A stretch of 64,000 nucleotides of DNA from Epiperipatus broadwayi (Eukaryota; Onychophora; Udeonychophora; Euonychophora; Peripatidae): assembly GCA_028023455.1 (NCBI GenBank), contig JAQFVV010006203.1, forward strand, positions 12,562,348-12,626,347. Reading direction: 5' to 3'. Below, piece after piece: positions 60,065 through 64,000 of this stretch. Below the pieces are notes generated by a model, which saw only the letters and a program-made list of their open reading frames with translations, did not search any database and had not been told where the DNA came from. The position numbers and the translations under genes were made by a program. Numbering within the stretch: the first letter of the stretch is position 1; every line of letters begins with the position of its first letter.

Positions 60065-61364
60065 AATATTATCTGTTTACGCTTAAATTTAATATATTTA
60101 AATTTATATATATATAAATTAGTCATAATTATCACTAGTTCTTTTAAATGAATAGTTTGACTGCTTTTTAACTGCCATATTCAATAACTTTTTACTGTAG
60201 AAAGACATTTCCTACTGTATTTTAAATCTGTTTATATAGAATGCTTATCACCAGACTTTATATTTATTCAGTGTAAAATATTTTACTATTGCATAGATAT
60301 GTGATTATTTAATATAAAGTTTTAAAAATGAGTAAACTATCTCTATAAAATAAACATCAATATTTTCAAAATTAATTTACATAAAAATATATAGGCTGAT
60401 TTAAATTTGCTTTCTTGCTTTTTATGTTTTGGGTAACTGTATAAAAATACTTTTTTTTACTATAAAAACTTATTAAATATGGCAGCTTAGATTGCAGTTC
60501 AACCACTAATTAAATAGAATTGGTGATACCTGTATGACTTTATATTTCAGCAATATTATAATGATATGATTTGGGAATGCAGGTATGAGATGACTATAGA
60601 AGTGATTTAAAAACATCTACTTCATATATATTCCAAAATGAGAGACCTATATGAGAAATCTATAACCTATATGGCCCACGAACTAGTGATTCTGTTGATA
60701 TTTATGTAATACGTAATTCAGAATCATGCTTGATGACAACAAAGTCATGCACATGTAAACCTAATTTCCCCACTCACACAATCACAATCTGAATTGATTT
60801 GATTAGTGAATATTTCTGGCTCTTATAACTAAATCTATCATCGATAAATATATCTAATGATGGGAATTGGGGTTCAATTGCATAGACTTATTTAAGTAAT
60901 ATAAAATGAAATAACTAAAGTTAGAATTTTAATTTAAGAAATAAATTATATTCTAACACAGATTGATATTGTTGAGAACAATTAATAAACACAACAGAAT
61001 TTTTATAAAGCTATCAAAATTATTAATAATTTGTAGGATATTATCTCATGTGATTTGATAAACGTATCTAATTATTGGTAAGGTTGATGTTAGTATTATG
61101 ATCATTTTTTTACTTATACTATCTTGGTTTTCTCGTTTAACTATAAACTTTCTATTTATTGTTAATATCTATAAAAAAAACTTCATTAAATAAGAATTCT
61201 CTTCATATTTAACTAGTAAAAAAACTATCCAATCATTTTGATCTGTTTTGTGTCCCTATTTAATCTATAATCTATTTAAAATATGTATTCATATTTTAAA
61301 AAAATTATTTTAAATCTTCAAGGAAGTAAAATCTAATATTCTTATTAAACGTATACTTTTTCAG
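60065..61364. other. P450 intron 3, last part
   Basis: A+T-rich, no open frame of note. It ends in the T-rich acceptor tract TATACTTTTTCAG. Confidence 0.55.
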
Positions 61365-61546
61365 TGTGCCGTGCATGCCTTGGAGAAAATTTGGCAAGAA
61401 CGGAGCTTTTTCTCTTTTTTGTTTCTTTGCTCCAGCGATTCAGCTTTAAACTCCCTCCTAATGGTTATCTTCCTTCAGTATCATCTTGTGTTGAAGGAAT
61501 TATTTTGCGACCTTTAAACTTTGATATCTGTATTGAAGCTAGATAA
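61365..61546 (+). pseudogene. P450 pseudogene exon 4: heme loop and C terminus
   Basis: After TTTTTCAG the exon reads [11 protein letters not shown], with the heme-ligand Cys at 61376-61378, and runs to TAA at 61544-61546 ([14 protein letters not shown]). Joined in phase 1 to exon 3, the first codon becomes GTG, placing Val where the heme loop FxxGxRxCxG needs Gly, and Cys where the sister exon has His. Within the exon the frame is otherwise open. It has the same length as the intact exon at 10645-10826, and about 60 percent of residues agree. Confidence 0.88.
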
Positions 61547-62775
61547 TTTTTATTACATATTTAAATAAATTATTATTTTGTGAATATGAATATTATTTTT
61601 TAATGTAAGCATTAAATCTTTATTGCATTGATTTTTTTTCTTTATGAATTCTTTTCGGTCGAACCATAACGTTAAAATAATAATATAGTGTAGTGTACCG
61701 GTCGAAAATGTATGTCCATCCAACAAGATTTAGAATCTAAGCAAAAGTACCCCAAATCCAATCATGCGCGAGATACATAGGTCCGGAGCAATCATGAATT
61801 CTAACCTATTTGCCCATTCCCCAAATCTATAACATTATGAACAACACCTACGGTGATACCACATATTATATCCTGGCCCGGTGCTGCAACGTTTTACATG
61901 AGACTCAACTGGTGATGATGATGAGAGATTGAATGAACCCAAGATATTAAGTTACAAGTATACATAAATATAAATATTAATAAGGAGATTCGAACAACTG
62001 GATTAAGTTTAAAATATAAATATTTATTTTGAACATAATTAAAGATGAGTTTTAGATATATAATAAACTTTACGCTTATAAAATTTTATTTCATTACAAA
62101 TATTAAAGAATATTATTAAGATTATGTTGATTTTGACAAATATTAAGTTAGTACAGCGGTTACAAGAAATGGATTTATCGGAGTGATTTGGTGGCCGTTT
62201 TATACATAAAAATACATTTATCAAGATATAATCGAGTTTCGCTGGTTAACGATTTCAATACATAAGCTAATTTTATTTAGATACTTGATTTATAATAATA
62301 ATGATGATGATGATACATTTTTGATCAGCAGCATAAAACATTATTTCTTGTACATTTTTAACATTTAACGATGGGATAAAGCGAAAACTCAATAATTGCG
62401 GGAAAGGTTTATTCCAGTAAAGAGGGAGGGCAGCTTCATGAGAAGTTGGGTTTAAACTCCAACAAATAAAGAGAAATCAGAACGTTTCATTACCGCATAT
62501 CATTACGATTAAGAAATGGCGGTGCTAGCATAATATCAGCAAGAGGAAATGGCACATTTGGCCAGGATAAGGTCATTCTCAAATTTTTTATAATGATGGT
62601 ACATGCCAGCTTCATGCTAAGACGGTACAGGAAAAGAAGGTGGGTAGGAGGGTTCTATGGGCCAGTCAGCGGCGCATTTATACATTGTATCATCTACTCT
62701 AACCTGAAGGTTCTAGAAGTAAACTTAGGACTTCTTTTATAAAAGAGGATACGAACAACGAGGCTTTGAATCCCT

Positions 62776-62882
62776 GGAGTGATGTACAGGTGATTCAAAG
62801 CAGTATATAATATATATAATTGGAGAAGAATGACTAACGAAATGATCATGTCTCCCTGGAGTGAGGTACAGGCGAATCAGAT
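62776..62882 (+). repeat. Twice-occurring 27-bp motif
   Basis: TCCCTGGAGTGATGTACAGG and its following bases occur near 62776-62802, and again with two or three changes (TCCCTGGAGTGAGGTACAGG) near 62851-62880. They are about 75 bp apart in the same orientation. Meaning unknown. Confidence 0.65.
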
Positions 62883-63310
62883 CGAAGCCTTATGCGGCTT
62901 ATGAATAATTGGACGTATGCTAGCAATGCTATCATTATAATATAAAATCAGTAAATTTACAATTTAACTATTAAAGAAAAGCCTTAAATGGTTTAACAAA
63001 TACATAATGACATGCTAGTATAATGACCTATGTAATCAAACTAAAGTCATTGATTATAAATTAACTAACATTACTGAAGCTTGCATTGCTCCCCTTCCTG
63101 AATCAATATTTTAAGGAAGCAAAACTACAAGAGTGCAAAATATCAAACAAATTTAAATCGCCAGCCTTTGTGGCGATGATGATCAATAAAAATTTTTATA
63201 AAATTAACGGACACCAATAGCCACCCCGGATTGCAAAAATATTTATACATTTTGTATAAATTTACGATAAAACATTTAGATAAAAACAATATTCATTTAA
63301 AGTATAACCC

Positions 63311-63396
63311 AATCTTACGAAGTATTTAAAATAATTAACAAGAACTCATTAATTCCCCACTCCTTCCCTTTTTAATAGAAGTTCGTAAGATTAAGT
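63311..63396. repeat. 86-bp unit with 11-bp inverted ends
   Basis: AATCTTACGAA at about 63312 and TTCGTAAGATT at about 63384 flank an interior that includes a pyrimidine-rich tract (CCCCACTCCTTCCC). Possibly a small MITE or a chance inverted repeat. Confidence 0.4.
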
Positions 63397-64000
63397 TTTT
63401 AGTGGCATTTATAAATAAAGTGAGAAAATATAAAAGTATTATTAAACTTAAATCATAACCACACTAACTGATAAAAATAATAAGAAGCAGTTGGATGACA
63501 GAATAATTAGGTAGCAAAGAATTGATATAAACGATTAACAGAACTGTAAAAAAACATTAAATAGAACGAAATTATTAGTTTACAAATTAAATTACATAGT
63601 TAAAAGTGGATAAGGCGGTTATACAGTCTTTTGGCTGGTTACCTCATGATTCTTTGGAAGTACTGGCAAATCTTCTGCGGCAGGTGGCATTCTTTGGGGC
63701 TACATTGCGGCAAGACTTGGGTGAAGCCGGCAGACAGCAACTTGGCTCTCCAAAATTTCAGCAGACGTGAAATCACCTAGCAACGACTGACCAAACTCTA
63801 ACATAATAGATTTTTAGCTGTATTTATATCAGTTTTTGGCCCCTCAGAGAATATTTATTCTAAACTAGATTTCCTGTCTCTAATGGATTTCTATTTTAGG
63901 AGAATCTTTATTCTATTATTAGTAAAGATTCAGTTTTGAGATAACTGTCTAAAATCAATTCAAATCAATTTCCTGTGTGGAAATGGATTTGACCAAACAA

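Larger units (their letters stand above)
24590..61546 (+). pseudogene. Cytochrome P450 (CYP2-clan type) unprocessed pseudogene, four exons
   Basis: Four exons in order (24590-24945, 45407-45947, 53262-53701, 61365-61546) cover a whole P450 of about 500 residues. Introns of about 20.5, 7.3 and 7.7 kb are packed with transposons. All junctions keep GT/AG and compatible phase 1. An active copy would be an ER-anchored monooxygenase. Visible lesions are: a frameshift between anchor and proline hinge, TAG at 24924-24926, a frameshift near 45755, TGA at 45935-45937, three frameshifts in exon 3, a destroyed I-helix motif, and Val replacing the heme-loop Gly across the exon 3-4 join. The pattern is genomic decay, not retroposition. 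The alternative, that the exons come from more than one broken paralogue, cannot be excluded. Confidence 0.85.
61547..64000. other. Downstream region, no gene identified
   Basis: From about 61650 to 63800 the composition is less extreme and the DNA looks like unclassified repeat or old coding or LTR sequence. No frame exceeds background (62039-62224 minus is unrecognised). Local structures include a hairpin at about 62762-62803 (GCTTTGAATC/GATTCAAAGC), a GATGATGATG run at 62301-62313, and the repeat pairs listed separately. Confidence 0.45.

Overview
The window is very A+T-rich eukaryotic nuclear DNA: long introns with GT/AG borders, many homopolymer runs, and several kinds of animal transposable element (RTE-like and other non-LTR LINEs, Ty3/gypsy, Penelope-like, hAT, Merlin, a tRNA-derived retroposon). 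The only host-gene material I recognise is cytochrome P450 of the CYP2-clan type. This fits an invertebrate animal; I cannot name the phylum from sequence alone.

Host genes (all + strand). An intact P450 terminal exon at 10645-10826 belongs to a gene whose earlier exons I do not see, so they probably lie to the left of the window. A second P450 can be followed through four exons: 24590-24945 (membrane anchor, proline hinge), 45407-45947 (helix C WxxxR onward), 53262-53701 (I-helix and ExxR) and 61365-61546 (heme loop to stop). Together they cover a complete P450 of about 500 residues, and the splice sites are preserved. The reading frame, however, carries two nonsense codons, at least five frameshifts, a ruined I-helix motif and, across the last junction, a lost heme-loop glycine. 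I read it as an unprocessed pseudogene spread over about 37 kb.

Between and around the exons nearly everything recognisable is repeat. From left to right: a Merlin-type transposase remnant (3.4-4.0 kb, minus); three copies of one LINE family (5.7-6.2 and 8.9-9.5 kb minus, 11.5-13.3 kb plus); a duplicated 575-bp segment (17.1 and 19.1 kb); a tRNA-like retroposon (21.7 kb); a 461-bp hAT MITE with a perfect 8-bp target duplication (23.9 kb); a second LINE type (25.9-28.1 kb, minus); a nearly complete RTE-like element (31.4-34.3 kb) and two fragments of it (40.4 and 47.0 kb); a hAT transposase remnant (34.9-35.8 kb, minus); a Ty3/gypsy element with two LTRs but no reverse transcriptase (37.9-41.4 kb, minus); a Penelope-like GIY-YIG fragment (43.7-44.5 kb); and a second hAT-like non-autonomous element (55.0-55.6 kb).

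The most distinctive feature is the number of long palindromes. At least four dispersed families (called A, B, C and D here) are built as inverted arms, and two further single hairpins have arms of about 100 bp. Family A occurs with its core in either orientation relative to its arm. Families B and C share a module. One family B copy is flanked by a 16-bp direct repeat. I found no CRISPR array, operon, rRNA gene or clearly intact non-transposon protein gene other than the single P450 exon. I do not see a convincing new biological system; the palindromic repeat families are the best candidates for something not yet described.
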